Shown in pieces: positions 47,165-55,471 of a DNA stretch of 64,000 nt. A program made the position numbers and the translations under genes. Within the stretch, counting starts at the first letter, position 1. Every line of letters begins with the position of its first letter. Under the pieces are notes generated by a model that was not told where the DNA came from, searched no databases, and saw only the letters and a list, made by a program, of their open reading frames with translations. This DNA is from Alphaproteobacteria bacterium (GTDB taxonomy: Bacteria > Pseudomonadota > Alphaproteobacteria > Caulobacterales > Caulobacteraceae). The stretch covers positions 25,008 to 89,007 of the forward strand of contig JAHJOK010000056.1 of the NCBI GenBank assembly GCA_018820205.1, given 5' to 3'.

Positions 47165-48436
47165 ATGTCAGCAGCCCGCGAAGGCGTCGTAAGACGCCGC
47201 ATCAGTCAACAGGAGCTCGACGCGATCTGCGCGCGTCATGATCGGCTGTGGCAGGCCCGCCCCGGCGGCGCGCGAGCCGTGTTCGCCTGGATGGACCTTT
47301 CGGGGCTCAGCCTGGCCGGCCGAAACCTGGCCGACGCGGACTTTTCGGCCGCCTGCATGATCGGCTGCAACCTGAGCGGAGCCTGTATGGACAACGGCTC
47401 GTTCTTTGGGGCCGACATGCAGGACGCGATCCTGATCGACGCCTCATTGCGGCGCGCCGACCTGCGCGGCGCCTGTTTGCGCGGCGCGGACCTGTCGGGG
47501 GCCGACCTGTTCGAGGCGGACCTGCGCGAAGGCGCGATCGCCTCGGCCGACCGGGCGGTCGGCTTTCGCGTGGTCGAGCCGAAAGGGCGCGACACCACCC
47601 AGGCCCAGGGCGCGAGCCTGGTCGGCGCCAATCTGCAACGATCCCGCCTGTCCGGCATAGCGGCCCAGTCGGCCGATTTCTCGGACGCGATCATGAAGGA
47701 CTGCAAACTGGTCCGGGCCAATTTGAAACAGGCCAATTTTCGCGGCGCGGACCTCGCCGGCGCCGACATGTCCGGCGCCGATCTGACGGGCGCGGACCTG
47801 CGCGACGCGATCCTGGTGGGCGTGACCTCGTCAATGTGGCGCGCGGACGGGGCCAATCTGGACGGCGCCTTGACCGACAGTCGGTCGTCCGGCGCGCCGG
47901 TGGCCCAGTTGCCGGCCGCCGAAATGCTGCACGAGCACGCCGTCTGGTGCGAGAGCGGGGGCGCCGAGGGTCAGCCCTCGGTGTTCGACAATGTCGATCT
48001 GCGGGGTCTGGGATCGATCACCGGCTTGAACCTGACCGCCCTGTCGGCGCGCGGCGCGGTGTTCTACGGCCTGAACATGGAAGGGGTGCAGCTTCAGGGC
48101 GCCCACCTGGAGGGTGCGGATCTGCGCTCGACCAATCTGAAGCGCGCCGACCTGCGCGGCGCCCGGCTGACCGGGGCGCGACTGAACGGAGCGGATATGC
48201 GCGAGGCGCAACTGGGCCCGCTGATGCTGGGACCGGAACGCCTGCTGCCGGCCGATCTGACCGGAGCCGTCCTGCGGGGCGCGGACCTGACCGGCGCGGA
48301 CCTGCGTCGGGCGAATTTCACCAATGCGGACCTGACCCGCGCCGGCCTCCATGGAGCCCAGGCGCGCAATGCCGACTTCACGGACGCGAACCTGTCAGGG
48401 GTTCGCGGCCTGGAACAGGAGGGGGCTCCGGCATGA
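47165..48436 (+). CDS. Pentapeptide-repeat protein 1
   Basis: The 423-residue protein has an N-terminal helical cap (RRISQQELDAICARHDRLWQARPGGARAVFAWMDLSG) and then many A(D/N)LxG-type pentapeptides in three blocks (about 45-115, 150-225 and 275-410), such as ADLRGACLRGADLSGADL, which would fold as a right-handed quadrilateral beta-helix. The blocks are split by two non-repeat insertions (e.g. AAEMLHEHAVWCESGGAEGQPSVFDNVDLRG). No enzyme domain or signal peptide is seen. It is coupled to a paralogue by ATGA. Confidence 0.9.
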   Translation: MSAAREGVVRRRISQQELDAICARHDRLWQARPGGARAVFAWMDLSGLSLAGRNLADADFSAACMIGCNLSGACMDNGSFFGADMQDAILIDASLRRADLRGACLRGADLSGADLFEADLREGAIASADRAVGFRVVEPKGRDTTQAQGASLVGANLQRSRLSGIAAQSADFSDAIMKDCKLVRANLKQANFRGADLAGADMSGADLTGADLRDAILVGVTSSMWRADGANLDGALTDSRSSGAPVAQLPAAEMLHEHAVWCESGGAEGQPSVFDNVDLRGLGSITGLNLTALSARGAVFYGLNMEGVQLQGAHLEGADLRSTNLKRADLRGARLTGARLNGADMREAQLGPLMLGPERLLPADLTGAVLRGADLTGADLRRANFTNADLTRAGLHGAQARNADFTDANLSGVRGLEQEGAPA

Positions 48437-49686
48437 CGGTGGTTCGAAGACGGTTGGGACAGGGCGATTTCGACATGTTCGCCGCCGCGCACGAGCGGTT
48501 CGCCACCGGCAAGGCCGGAGGAAGGAAGCTGTCGCTGAAATTCATCGATCTGAGCGGCGTTTCGATGGCGCACCGCATCCTCGACGATGCCGACTTTTCA
48601 GGTTCGATCCTGGAGGGCTGCAACATGGCCAACGCGCGGCTGGAGCGGGCGGTGCTGTTCGGCTGCGACCTGCGACGCGCGGATCTGACCCGGGCGTGCC
48701 TGCGTCGCGCCGACATTCGCGGAACCTGTCTGCAGGGCGCGGACCTGTCGGACGCCGACCTGACGCAGGCGGACTTCCGCGAAGGCGTCATCGCCGTGCC
48801 GCACGAGACCCGGGGCCTGGCCTCGGCCCGGCACGAGACGCGTCAGGGTCTGGCCGACGGCGCGCGGTTCGCCGGGGCGACCCTGGACGGCTCGCGCTTC
48901 GACGGGGTCAGCGCCTGCAAGGCGGACTTCACCGACTGTTCGATGCGGGGCGCGCGGCTGAACGGCGCCAATCTGAAGGATGCGGACCTGTCCGGCGCTC
49001 TGCTGGAAGGCGCGGACGTGGGCGGGGCCAATCTGGCGGGCGCGCGCCTGTGCGGCGCCATCCTGACCGGCGTGGCGATGGACCGGGCCAGGCTGGACCG
49101 GACTGACACCACCGGCTCGTTGCGGGAGCCGGATGCGGCGACCATCGCCCGGGCCGAAGACCTGTATCAGATGGCGCTGGACGCCAACGCCTGGGCCGAG
49201 AGCGGCGGGGTGCTGGGCGGTCCGGCCATCCTGGACGGCGAGGATCTGCGTCCTCTGAAGGACCGCCTGAAGGGGTTGAGACTGTCCGCCCTGAGCGCCA
49301 AGGGCGCCTGCCTCGCCGGGGTCGACCTTCGAGGCACGGCGCTCCAGGGCGCCAATTTCGACAATGCCGATCTGCGCGGCGCCCTGCTGGCCAAGTCGGA
49401 TCTGCGTGGGGCGCGATTCGCCGGCGCATTGATGACCAAGGTCGACCTGTCCGGCGCCGACGTCAGCCCGTTGCCCCTGGGACCGACGCGATCGGTTCCG
49501 GCGAACCTGACGGGCGCGCGGTTGCGTTATGCGTCGCTGGCCAAGGTGGACATGACCCGGGCGGTGCTGACGGGAGCCGATCTGTCGGGCGCGGACCTGA
49601 CCGGCGCCCAGTTGAGCGGCGCGGATCTTGGCGAGGCGAATCTGGACCGGGTGGCGGGACTGTGTCCGCCGGCCGTCGCGGCCTGA
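48433..49686 (+). CDS. Pentapeptide-repeat protein 2
   Basis: The 417-residue paralogue has the same plan as its neighbour: cap (RLGQGDFDMFAAAHERFATGKAGGRKLSLKFIDLSGVSMAHRILDDADFSGS), repeats, an EDLYQMALDANAWAESGGVLGGPAILDGEDLRPLKDRL insertion matching the neighbour's LHEHAVWCESGG segment, and further repeats. Both keep a PLPLGPTRSVPANLTGARL-like block near the C-terminus. The track ORF from 47248 is a frame shadow of the first gene until 48433. The pair arose by duplication. Confidence 0.9.
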   Translation: MTVVRRRLGQGDFDMFAAAHERFATGKAGGRKLSLKFIDLSGVSMAHRILDDADFSGSILEGCNMANARLERAVLFGCDLRRADLTRACLRRADIRGTCLQGADLSDADLTQADFREGVIAVPHETRGLASARHETRQGLADGARFAGATLDGSRFDGVSACKADFTDCSMRGARLNGANLKDADLSGALLEGADVGGANLAGARLCGAILTGVAMDRARLDRTDTTGSLREPDAATIARAEDLYQMALDANAWAESGGVLGGPAILDGEDLRPLKDRLKGLRLSALSAKGACLAGVDLRGTALQGANFDNADLRGALLAKSDLRGARFAGALMTKVDLSGADVSPLPLGPTRSVPANLTGARLRYASLAKVDMTRAVLTGADLSGADLTGAQLSGADLGEANLDRVAGLCPPAVAA

Positions 49687-49696
49687 ACATGAAAAA

Positions 49697-49718
49697 GGGG
49701 CGGCGCGGGCGCCGCCCC
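49697..49718 (-). terminator. Intrinsic terminator of the hsp20 gene
   Basis: On the minus strand GGGGCGGCG and CGCCGCCCC pair perfectly over 9 bp with a CCCG loop, followed by TTTTTC (AAAAA on the plus strand at 49692-49696). It lies 26 bp after the hsp20 stop and could also end the pentapeptide transcript from the other side. Confidence 0.85.
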
Positions 49719-49744
49719 AGGCCTCATGGAATTTGTTTACGGCC

Positions 49745-50209
49745 TCAGGCGGCTTCGCCCTCGATCAGGGCGGCCGAACCTGGGGTCGCGATCTCGATGC
49801 GACGAGGCTTCAGCGCCTCGGGCAGTTCGCGCTTCAGGCTGATGGCCAAAAGGCCGTTGTCGAGACCGGCCTCGGTCACCACGACATAGTCGGCCAGCTG
49901 GAAGCGGCGCTCGAAATCGCGCTCGGCCAGGCCACGATGCAGATAGGTGCGGTTCGCGCTCGCGTCGTCGTTGGCGGTCTTGCGGCCGGTGACGGTCAGC
50001 AGGTTCTCCTTGACCTCCAGGGTCAGCTCATCGGGCCTGAAGCCGGCGACGGCGATCTCGATCCGGTAGGCGTTCTCGCCGGTGGTCTCGATGTTGTAGG
50101 GCGGCCAGCCGTTCTCCTGACTGGTGCGCGCGGCGCTTTCCAGCAGGCCGGCCAGGCGGTCGAAGCCCACGGCGGAGCGGTAGAGGGGGGTGAAGTCGAT
50201 GGTACGCAT
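49745..50209 (-). CDS. Hsp20/IbpA-family small heat-shock protein
   Basis: The 154-residue protein has the bacterial class A start MRTIDFTPLYRSAVGFDRLAGLLES, an alpha-crystallin domain (YNIETTGENAYRIEIAVAGFRPDELTLEVKENLLTVTGRK...YLHRGLAERDFERRFQLADYVVVTEAGLDNGLLAISLKRELPEALKPRRIEI) with the conserved GLL and a final IEI anchor for oligomer contacts. It holds unfolding proteins for refolding by DnaK/ClpB. Its 5' leader holds a ROSE-like thermometer and an RpoH-like promoter, so it is doubly heat-controlled. Confidence 0.95.
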   Translation of the reverse strand: MRTIDFTPLYRSAVGFDRLAGLLESAARTSQENGWPPYNIETTGENAYRIEIAVAGFRPDELTLEVKENLLTVTGRKTANDDASANRTYLHRGLAERDFERRFQLADYVVVTEAGLDNGLLAISLKRELPEALKPRRIEIATPGSAALIEGEAA

Positions 50210-50213
50210 GTCG

Positions 50214-50235
50214 ATCTCCTGATCATCAGCAAGAT
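50214..50235 (-). promoter_or_regulatory. ROSE-like RNA thermometer hairpin
   Basis: On the minus strand AUCUUGCU pairs with AGGAGAU around a seven-base loop (GAUGAUC). The Shine-Dalgarno AGGAG is held in the stem six bases before the hsp20 start, opposite UUGCU with one bulged G, which is the defining feature of ROSE elements found before alphaproteobacterial small heat-shock genes. The leader, roughly 127 nt, has room for the extra upstream hairpins ROSE elements usually have. Confidence 0.8.
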
Positions 50236-50343
50236 TGAACCGGCCCGCGTCTTGCCCGGGTCGGCGGTGGGGATCAGTCCGGTCGGTCCCGTGTGGGCCC
50301 CGTCCGGGCTGTGAGAGCCCGCAGTCGGCGCTCTCGGAGGAGA

Positions 50344-50371
50344 AGGTGGGATGCGCGGGTGCGACGTCAAG
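50344..50371 (-). promoter_or_regulatory. RpoH-like promoter for hsp20
   Basis: CTTG (50371-50368), 17 bases, then CCCACCT (50350-50344) resembles the alphaproteobacterial sigma-32 pattern CTTG-N17/18-CYTATNT. It would start RNA near 50337, giving a leader long enough for the ROSE element. The groES promoter in this window has the same -10 form (CCTACCT). Confidence 0.5.
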
Positions 50372-50460
50372 GGGACGACGATATCAGGAACGTCACTTGC
50401 CCGCGTCGGCCCGGTCCTTAAGGATGCCGCCGACCCGAAAGCATTTCCCCCGGAGCCGAC

Positions 50461-51291
50461 ATGCGCGCCACGACCCTTGTTATCGCCACGACCCTGGCGG
50501 TGCTGACCGCTTCGGCGGCCGTCGCCCAGAGCCTGCCGGCCCTGAACGAAACCTCGGCCCAGCGCACCGCGCGCCGGGCGGCCATGGCGCCGCCGGTGCT
50601 GCAGGAGGACGAGGCGCTGCAGGCAGCGATCGGATCTGACGCCCGGCCGGCCGGCGATGTGGCGCGCGACGCCTATCGCCATCCGCTGGAAACCCTGACC
50701 TTCTGGGGTCTGACGCCGGGATCGACCGTGGTCGAGATCGAACCGGGCCGGGCCGGCTGGTGGAGCGCCATTCTGGAGCCCTATGCCGCCGCGACAGGCG
50801 GAACCTATGTCGCCGTCAATCGCCCGCTCGAAGGAATGGGCGTGGAGGACGGGACGGCCGACATGATCGTGGTGGCTCGCGCCTTCCACAACTGGCACCG
50901 GTCGAACCCGTCGCGGACCGGCCCCTATCTGGCGGCATTCTTCAAGGCGCTGAAACCGGGCGGCATCCTGGCGGTGGAGCAGCATCGGGCGACCGAGGGT
51001 CTGAACCCCGATGCGACCGCGCCGTTCGGCTATGTCTCCGAAAGCCACATCATCCGTCAGGCCCAGGCCGCGGGCTTCGTGCTGGAGGCGCGCAGCGAAC
51101 TGAACGCCAACGCCAAGGACGATCATGATCATCCCTACGGCGTCTGGACCCTGCCGCCGACCCGCGTCAGCGCGCCGCGCGAAGGCGTTGCGACCGATCG
51201 CGCCACGCCCCTGACCGAGGCCGAGCGCGCCGCGTTCGACGCCGTCGGAGAAAGTGACCGCATGACGCTGCGATTCCGCAAGCCTGCCTGA
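50461..51291 (+). CDS. Exported methyltransferase-like protein 1
   Basis: The 276-residue precursor has a Sec signal (MRATTLVIATTLAVLTASAAVAQS) and then a class I SAM-methyltransferase-like fold of the COG4798 type: RDAYRHPLETLTFWGLTPGSTVVEIEPGRAGWWSAILEPYAAATGG, DMIVVARAFHNWHR and KALKPGGILAVEQHR. A Sec-exported SAM-dependent enzyme is puzzling since the periplasm has no known SAM pool. The same DPHRHPxETxxF...GESDRMTLxFRKP ends are in the next gene. RBS GGAG at 50454. Confidence 0.88.
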   Translation: MRATTLVIATTLAVLTASAAVAQSLPALNETSAQRTARRAAMAPPVLQEDEALQAAIGSDARPAGDVARDAYRHPLETLTFWGLTPGSTVVEIEPGRAGWWSAILEPYAAATGGTYVAVNRPLEGMGVEDGTADMIVVARAFHNWHRSNPSRTGPYLAAFFKALKPGGILAVEQHRATEGLNPDATAPFGYVSESHIIRQAQAAGFVLEARSELNANAKDDHDHPYGVWTLPPTRVSAPREGVATDRATPLTEAERAAFDAVGESDRMTLRFRKPA

Positions 51292-51385
51292 AACGCAAGG
51301 CTTTGACGCGTCTGGCGAACCTCTCTATCCCAACTCCGTCCGGGATGGCCTCGCCGCCCGGAGCGCGGCTTGCTGGGGAGAGTTG

Positions 51386-52297
51386 ATGCGGAATCTGACG
51401 GCGAACGGGCGAAGCACGCCGTCGCGTCGGGCGATGCTCGCCGCGACCGGACTGCTGCTGGTCGCGGGCGTCGCCGGCTGCGGCCGCAAGGAGGCCGCCC
51501 CTGCGGAACCCGAAGGCCCCGCCGGGCCGCCCGAAGGCTCGCTCGAATGGGCGATCCAGGGCCCCTGGCGCGCCGCCGACCGCCCCCGCGACGCCTGGCG
51601 CCACCCGCTGGAGACGCTGCGGTTCTTCGGCCTCCGGCCCGCCATGACGGTGGTCGAGTTCTGGCCCGGCAGCGGTTGGTACACCGAAATCCTCGCCCCC
51701 TATCTGAACCGGGGCGACGGCGAATATTACGCGGCCGGGTTCGCGACCGGACCCGCCGAGGATCCTGCGCAAGCGGCGCTCAACGCCAATTTCGAAGGAC
51801 GTTTCAGCGCGGACAGACGTCTGTACGGCGAGGTGAAGTTCAGCGCGTTCGGGGCGACGACGGGACCGGTCGCGCCGGCCGGGTCGGCCGACATGGTGCT
51901 GTTCATGCGCAATATCCACGCCTGGATGGCGGCGGGAATCGCGGAAAAGGCCTTCGCCGACGCCTATGCGGCGCTGAAGCCCGGCGGAATCCTGGGCGTG
52001 GAGCAGCATCGTCTGGGGCCGGACCAGGACCAGGACCCTGCGGCGGCGAACGGCTATGTTCAGGAGGCGTTCGTCAAACAGCTGGCGGCCGAGGCGGGGT
52101 TCATCTTCGTCGCCGCCTCCGAGATCAACGCCAACCCGGAAGACACCAAGGACCATCCGTTCGGTGTCGAAACCCTGGCGCCGCGTCGACTGACGGCCCC
52201 ACAGGGCGCGCCGCCCGACCCCGCCTTCGACCGCAGCAAATACGACGCGATCGGCGAGAGCGATCGCATGACCTTGACCTTCAGGAAGCCCGAGTGA
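51386..52297 (+). CDS. Exported methyltransferase-like protein 2 (lipoprotein)
   Basis: The 303-residue paralogue starts with RRAMLAATGLLLVAGVAGCGRKEAAPAEP, where the twin arginine and GVAGC suggest a Tat- or Sec-exported lipoprotein. The fold is shared with the preceding gene: DAWRHPLETLRFFGLRPAMTVVEFWPGSGWYTEILAPYLNRGDGEYYAAG, SADMVLFMRNIHAW, ALKPGGILGVEQHR and GESDRMTLTFRKPE. GSGWYTE here keeps the SAM-loop glycines, which the paralogue replaces with GRAGWWS. It overlaps the next gene by GTGA. Confidence 0.88.
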   Translation: MRNLTANGRSTPSRRAMLAATGLLLVAGVAGCGRKEAAPAEPEGPAGPPEGSLEWAIQGPWRAADRPRDAWRHPLETLRFFGLRPAMTVVEFWPGSGWYTEILAPYLNRGDGEYYAAGFATGPAEDPAQAALNANFEGRFSADRRLYGEVKFSAFGATTGPVAPAGSADMVLFMRNIHAWMAAGIAEKAFADAYAALKPGGILGVEQHRLGPDQDQDPAAANGYVQEAFVKQLAAEAGFIFVAASEINANPEDTKDHPFGVETLAPRRLTAPQGAPPDPAFDRSKYDAIGESDRMTLTFRKPE

Positions 52298-53316
52298 CCC
52301 GCGCCGCCGCCTTCGCCGCCAATGCGCCCCTGATGGGCGTCCCCGGAGCCGCCTCGCCGCCGGGAGGCCAAGGCGAATGGTTCCGCGGCGCCGGCGGTCT
52401 GCGCCTGAGGGCCGCCTACTGGACGCCGTCCGCCTTGGTGGCCGCCAAGCCGCGCGGTACGGTGGTGCTCAGCCCCGGTCGGACCGAACCGATCGAGAAA
52501 TATTTCGAGGTCATCGGCAATTTCCTGGCGCGCGGCTGGTGCGTGCTGGCGCACGACTGGCGCGGCCAAGGCCTGTCGGCCCGCCTGCTGCCCGACCGAC
52601 TGAAGGGACATGCGCGAGCGGTCGAGGAGTTTCTGGACGACTATGCCCGACTGCTGGACGCATTCGAGGCGAAGGCGCCCAGGCCCTGGGTCATGGTCGG
52701 CCATTCGATGGGGGGGGCGCTGAACCTGCTGAGTCTGGAAGCCGGTGAAAGCCGGGTCGCCGGGGCCCTCCTGTCCAGCCCCATGCTGCGCATAAAGACC
52801 GGCAAACGCTCGATGTGGTCGGTAAAACTGGCGGTGCGCTGGAACGTGCGGCACGGCAAGGCCGGTGATTTCGTGCTGGATGACGCCGACGATCCGTTCG
52901 ACCACACGTTCGAAAAGGACGCCCTGACGTCCGACGAGACGCGCTACGAATTTTGGCGCCAGCAGCTGTACGCCTGTCCGCACCTCGCGGTCGGCGGGCC
53001 GACCTGGGGCTGGCTGGCCTTCGGCATCGACGCCGGCGAACGGGCGCTGAAGCCCAAGGCGCTGAAGTCAGTCCAGATTCCCTGCACTATCGTGCAGTCG
53101 GGCGACGACGACCGGGTCTGGAAACAGACCAACCGCTGGGCCGCCAAGCGGCTGGGCCGGGGCCGCTATGTCGAGGTGACCGGCGCCAGGCACGAGGTCA
53201 TCATGGAAACCGACGACCTGCGCGCGATCTTCCTGAACGAGTTCGATGCGATGGCGGACTATGTCTCGCCGACGAGCGACCTTGCGCCCGCGGCGCAGTC
53301 GGACGAGGTCGCCTGA
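52294..53316 (+). CDS. Alpha/beta hydrolase (serine aminopeptidase/lysophospholipase type)
   Basis: The 340-residue protein has GTVVLSPGRTEPIEKYFEVIGNFLARGWCVLAHDWRGQGLSAR, the nucleophile elbow MVGHSMGGALNLLSLEAG, and C-terminal DDDRVWKQTNRW and GARHEVIMETDDLR with the acid and histidine. This is the S33/PldB monoglyceride-lipase-like group. I start at GTG 52294, which overlaps the upstream TGA; the track start at 51370 is a shadow of that gene. A role on membrane lipids is plausible but unproven. Confidence 0.88.
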   Translation: MTRAAAFAANAPLMGVPGAASPPGGQGEWFRGAGGLRLRAAYWTPSALVAAKPRGTVVLSPGRTEPIEKYFEVIGNFLARGWCVLAHDWRGQGLSARLLPDRLKGHARAVEEFLDDYARLLDAFEAKAPRPWVMVGHSMGGALNLLSLEAGESRVAGALLSSPMLRIKTGKRSMWSVKLAVRWNVRHGKAGDFVLDDADDPFDHTFEKDALTSDETRYEFWRQQLYACPHLAVGGPTWGWLAFGIDAGERALKPKALKSVQIPCTIVQSGDDDRVWKQTNRWAAKRLGRGRYVEVTGARHEVIMETDDLRAIFLNEFDAMADYVSPTSDLAPAAQSDEVA

Positions 53317-53340
53317 GCGACCCCGTCCGGACGAACCGTC

Positions 53341-53892
53341 CTACATCGGGCGGGTGACGCGACCGCCCAGGTTGGAGATGACTTCGCGGGCGTCAAAGGC
53401 GTTGACGTCGCCGGCGGGCTTGGCGCCGCGACCCAGGACGATCTCGGAGGTCGCCTCGAAACGATCAATCTCGCGGACATCGAAATCGGAGCGGCCCCAG
53501 AACGGATCGTTCCAGCGGCTCCATCCGCCCCGCCCGTAATAGCGCCACGACGGACCCCAGAACGGGCCATAGCGATCATAGAAGGGGTCGCGGAAGGTCT
53601 GGTAGCGAACATCGCGATCGGTCGCCCGATCGACGGTCGAGAACCAGTCGTAGCCGCTTTCGACAGTGACCTCGGCCGCGCGCAGCAACAGGCCCATCTC
53701 GACCTGTTCGCGTGACGTGACCGAGTTGCCGGCGAAGCTGACCCGGAAGCGGTTGCTCTCCAGACGTTGCTCGGCATAGCCGCCCCGCTGTCCGTTGTAG
53801 CCGGCGGGGGCGTATGTGGTGGAGGTGGCGCAGGCGCCGAGCGTCAGTGCGGCGGCGGCCACGACCAGGAGGGAGGTGGTCGAGGTTTTCAT
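53341..53892 (-). CDS. CC0125/CC1285-type (DUF4136-like) lipoprotein
   Basis: The 183-residue precursor begins MKTSTTSLLVVAAAALTLGACATSTTYAP with lipobox LGAC. YAEQRLESNRFRVSFAGNSVTSREQVEMGLLLRAAEVTVESGYDWFSTVDRATD matches a Caulobacterales lipoprotein family I recall under the Caulobacter locus names. The middle is rich in aromatic residues, arginine and glycine (GPFWGPSWRYYGRGGWSRWNDPFW). The function is unknown. The track start at 53994 is a run-on; ATG 53892 is right for a signal peptide. Confidence 0.87.
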   Translation of the reverse strand: MKTSTTSLLVVAAAALTLGACATSTTYAPAGYNGQRGGYAEQRLESNRFRVSFAGNSVTSREQVEMGLLLRAAEVTVESGYDWFSTVDRATDRDVRYQTFRDPFYDRYGPFWGPSWRYYGRGGWSRWNDPFWGRSDFDVREIDRFEATSEIVLGRGAKPAGDVNAFDAREVISNLGGRVTRPM

Positions 53893-53977
53893 AAAAGACT
53901 CCAGAAGGGAGAACGGAAAATCCGCCATTTCACCTGAACGAGACATGAACGGCGACGTTCCCTCGAGGCACAAGCCC

Positions 53978-54619
53978 CTATAATCGCGAAACAATCAGTC
54001 CGGCGGCGGTCAGAAGCAGTCCCCCGACGAAGAGTCCGAACGTGCGCCGGAACCGGGGCTCGCTCATGCGTCGCGCCAGGGCCGCGCCGCCCAGACCGTA
54101 TGCGCTCATGGTCAGGACGTCCATGCCGATCACAGCCACCGCAAACAGCGCCAGCTGGGGCGCCGCAGGCCGCGCGGGGTCCAGGAACGGCGGCAGGACC
54201 GCGGTGAAGAACAGAACCGCCTTGGGATTGGCGATCTGGACCATGAAGCCGTCGATAAAGGCCGGGCGTCGCACATGGACGGCCGCCGCGTCCGCAGGTT
54301 CGGCCGCGACGCTCGGCCGCATGGCTTTCCAGATGGCGGACGCCCCCAGCCAGGCGACATAAAGGGCGCCGGCGACGGCGACCCAGCGAAACACCTGCGG
54401 AAAGGCCGCGACGAGCGCGCCGAGACCCAGCGCGGCGGCGCCGAACCAGACCAGGGTGGCGACGTTCATCCCTGCGACCGCCAGCAACACCGACCGTCGC
54501 CCCCGCTCCATGCCCGTGGCCACGGAGAACAGGTTGGCGGGGCCCGGGGTCACGGCCATCACGGCCATGACGCCCAGAAACACCAGATACAGATGCGGAT
54601 CGACGGGCAGGGAGGACAT
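53978..54619 (-). CDS. LysE/RhtB-family amino-acid exporter
   Basis: The 213-residue membrane protein has about six hydrophobic helices. VMAVMAVTPGPANLFSVATGMERGRRSVLLAVAGMNVATLVWFGAAALGLGALV and GFMVQIANPKAVLFFTAVLPPFLDP are the family blocks. RhtB/LysE proteins export amino acids such as threonine, homoserine or lysine; the substrate here is unknown. It lies 12 bp after the serine protease-like gene on the same strand. Confidence 0.9.
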   Translation of the reverse strand: MSSLPVDPHLYLVFLGVMAVMAVTPGPANLFSVATGMERGRRSVLLAVAGMNVATLVWFGAAALGLGALVAAFPQVFRWVAVAGALYVAWLGASAIWKAMRPSVAAEPADAAAVHVRRPAFIDGFMVQIANPKAVLFFTAVLPPFLDPARPAAPQLALFAVAVIGMDVLTMSAYGLGGAALARRMSEPRFRRTFGLFVGGLLLTAAGLIVSRL

Positions 54620-54631
54620 GCGTTCGACGGG

Positions 54632-55462
54632 TCAGGCGGCCAGGCAGACGACCTGGGCCACGCGCAGGTCGCGGCGAAGGTCGTCGGAGACCCGACCGTA
54701 GTTCTCGATGGTGATCGGTTCGCCCAGCAACTGCTCGTCCGGCCTCTGCTCGCCGCGGATCGCTGGTCCCAGGGTGTCCGGCGCAGTGGTGTAGATGCGA
54801 CCCCGGCGCGGCGCCTCGGCGATGGTAAGGGCCACGACGCGGCCGCGGCGATCCAGCGCGGGCGCGCCCGACAGGCCCGCCAACGTACCTTCCATTCCCC
54901 GGGTCCGGCCGACTTCGGCCCAGGCCAGCACCGGTTCATCGCGGGCGCCTCTGCCGCGCACCTTCAGCGTCTCCCGACCCAGCAACAAGGACGTGACCTC
55001 GCCGGGCGCGCCCTGCGGAAATCCGGGGTGGAAGGCGCGCTGACCGACATGCAGCGGCGTGATGGTGGTGACGGGCAGGGCGGGCGGTCCGCCGGCGGTG
55101 ATCAGCAGGGCGATGTCGGCCCGGGGCGACAGGCGGACGTCGGCGGCGACAGCGCGCCCGCCGCCGACCACCAGGGCAGGGCGGCGACAGCCCTCGACGA
55201 CGTGACGGGCCGTCAGCCAGCGCCCTTGTCCGGCGATGGAAAACGCGGTGCCTGCGGTCGGCCTGAAAGACAGGTCCGGCGCCGTCACGGTGACCGAGGG
55301 ATCGAACGGGGTGATCGGACCAAGAAGCGCGCCCTCCGATGCGTCTGGCGGCGGCGGCGCGGGCGGAGCATCGGCGTTCTCGCGGCGACCGAGCGAGAAC
55401 AGCACCAGGGCGAACACCACGCCGGAATAGACCAGCCAGTCCGGGGGACGGGGAAGGCGCAT
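54632..55462 (-). CDS. Membrane-anchored trypsin-like serine protease
   Basis: The 276-residue protein has one N-terminal hydrophobic segment (WLVYSGVVFALVLFSLG), then a P/A linker and a chymotrypsin-fold domain. The triad appears as H in LTARHVVEGC, D in PRADIALL, and S in AGLSGAPALDRRGRVVALT. The usual GNSGGP is changed to GLSGAP, so the oxyanion-hole glycine is replaced, though the serine stays. It is likely periplasmic. It starts 9 bp after a DUF350 gene on the same strand. Confidence 0.83.
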   Translation of the reverse strand: MRLPRPPDWLVYSGVVFALVLFSLGRRENADAPPAPPPPDASEGALLGPITPFDPSVTVTAPDLSFRPTAGTAFSIAGQGRWLTARHVVEGCRRPALVVGGGRAVAADVRLSPRADIALLITAGGPPALPVTTITPLHVGQRAFHPGFPQGAPGEVTSLLLGRETLKVRGRGARDEPVLAWAEVGRTRGMEGTLAGLSGAPALDRRGRVVALTIAEAPRRGRIYTTAPDTLGPAIRGEQRPDEQLLGEPITIENYGRVSDDLRRDLRVAQVVCLAA

Positions 55463-55471
55463 GGCCGGCGC

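Noticed and set aside
47248-48432. First half of the 812-residue plus-strand ORF
   Set aside because: Before 48433 it is the +1 shadow of pentapeptide protein 1 (arginine/proline-rich). Only the part from ATG 48433 is a gene.
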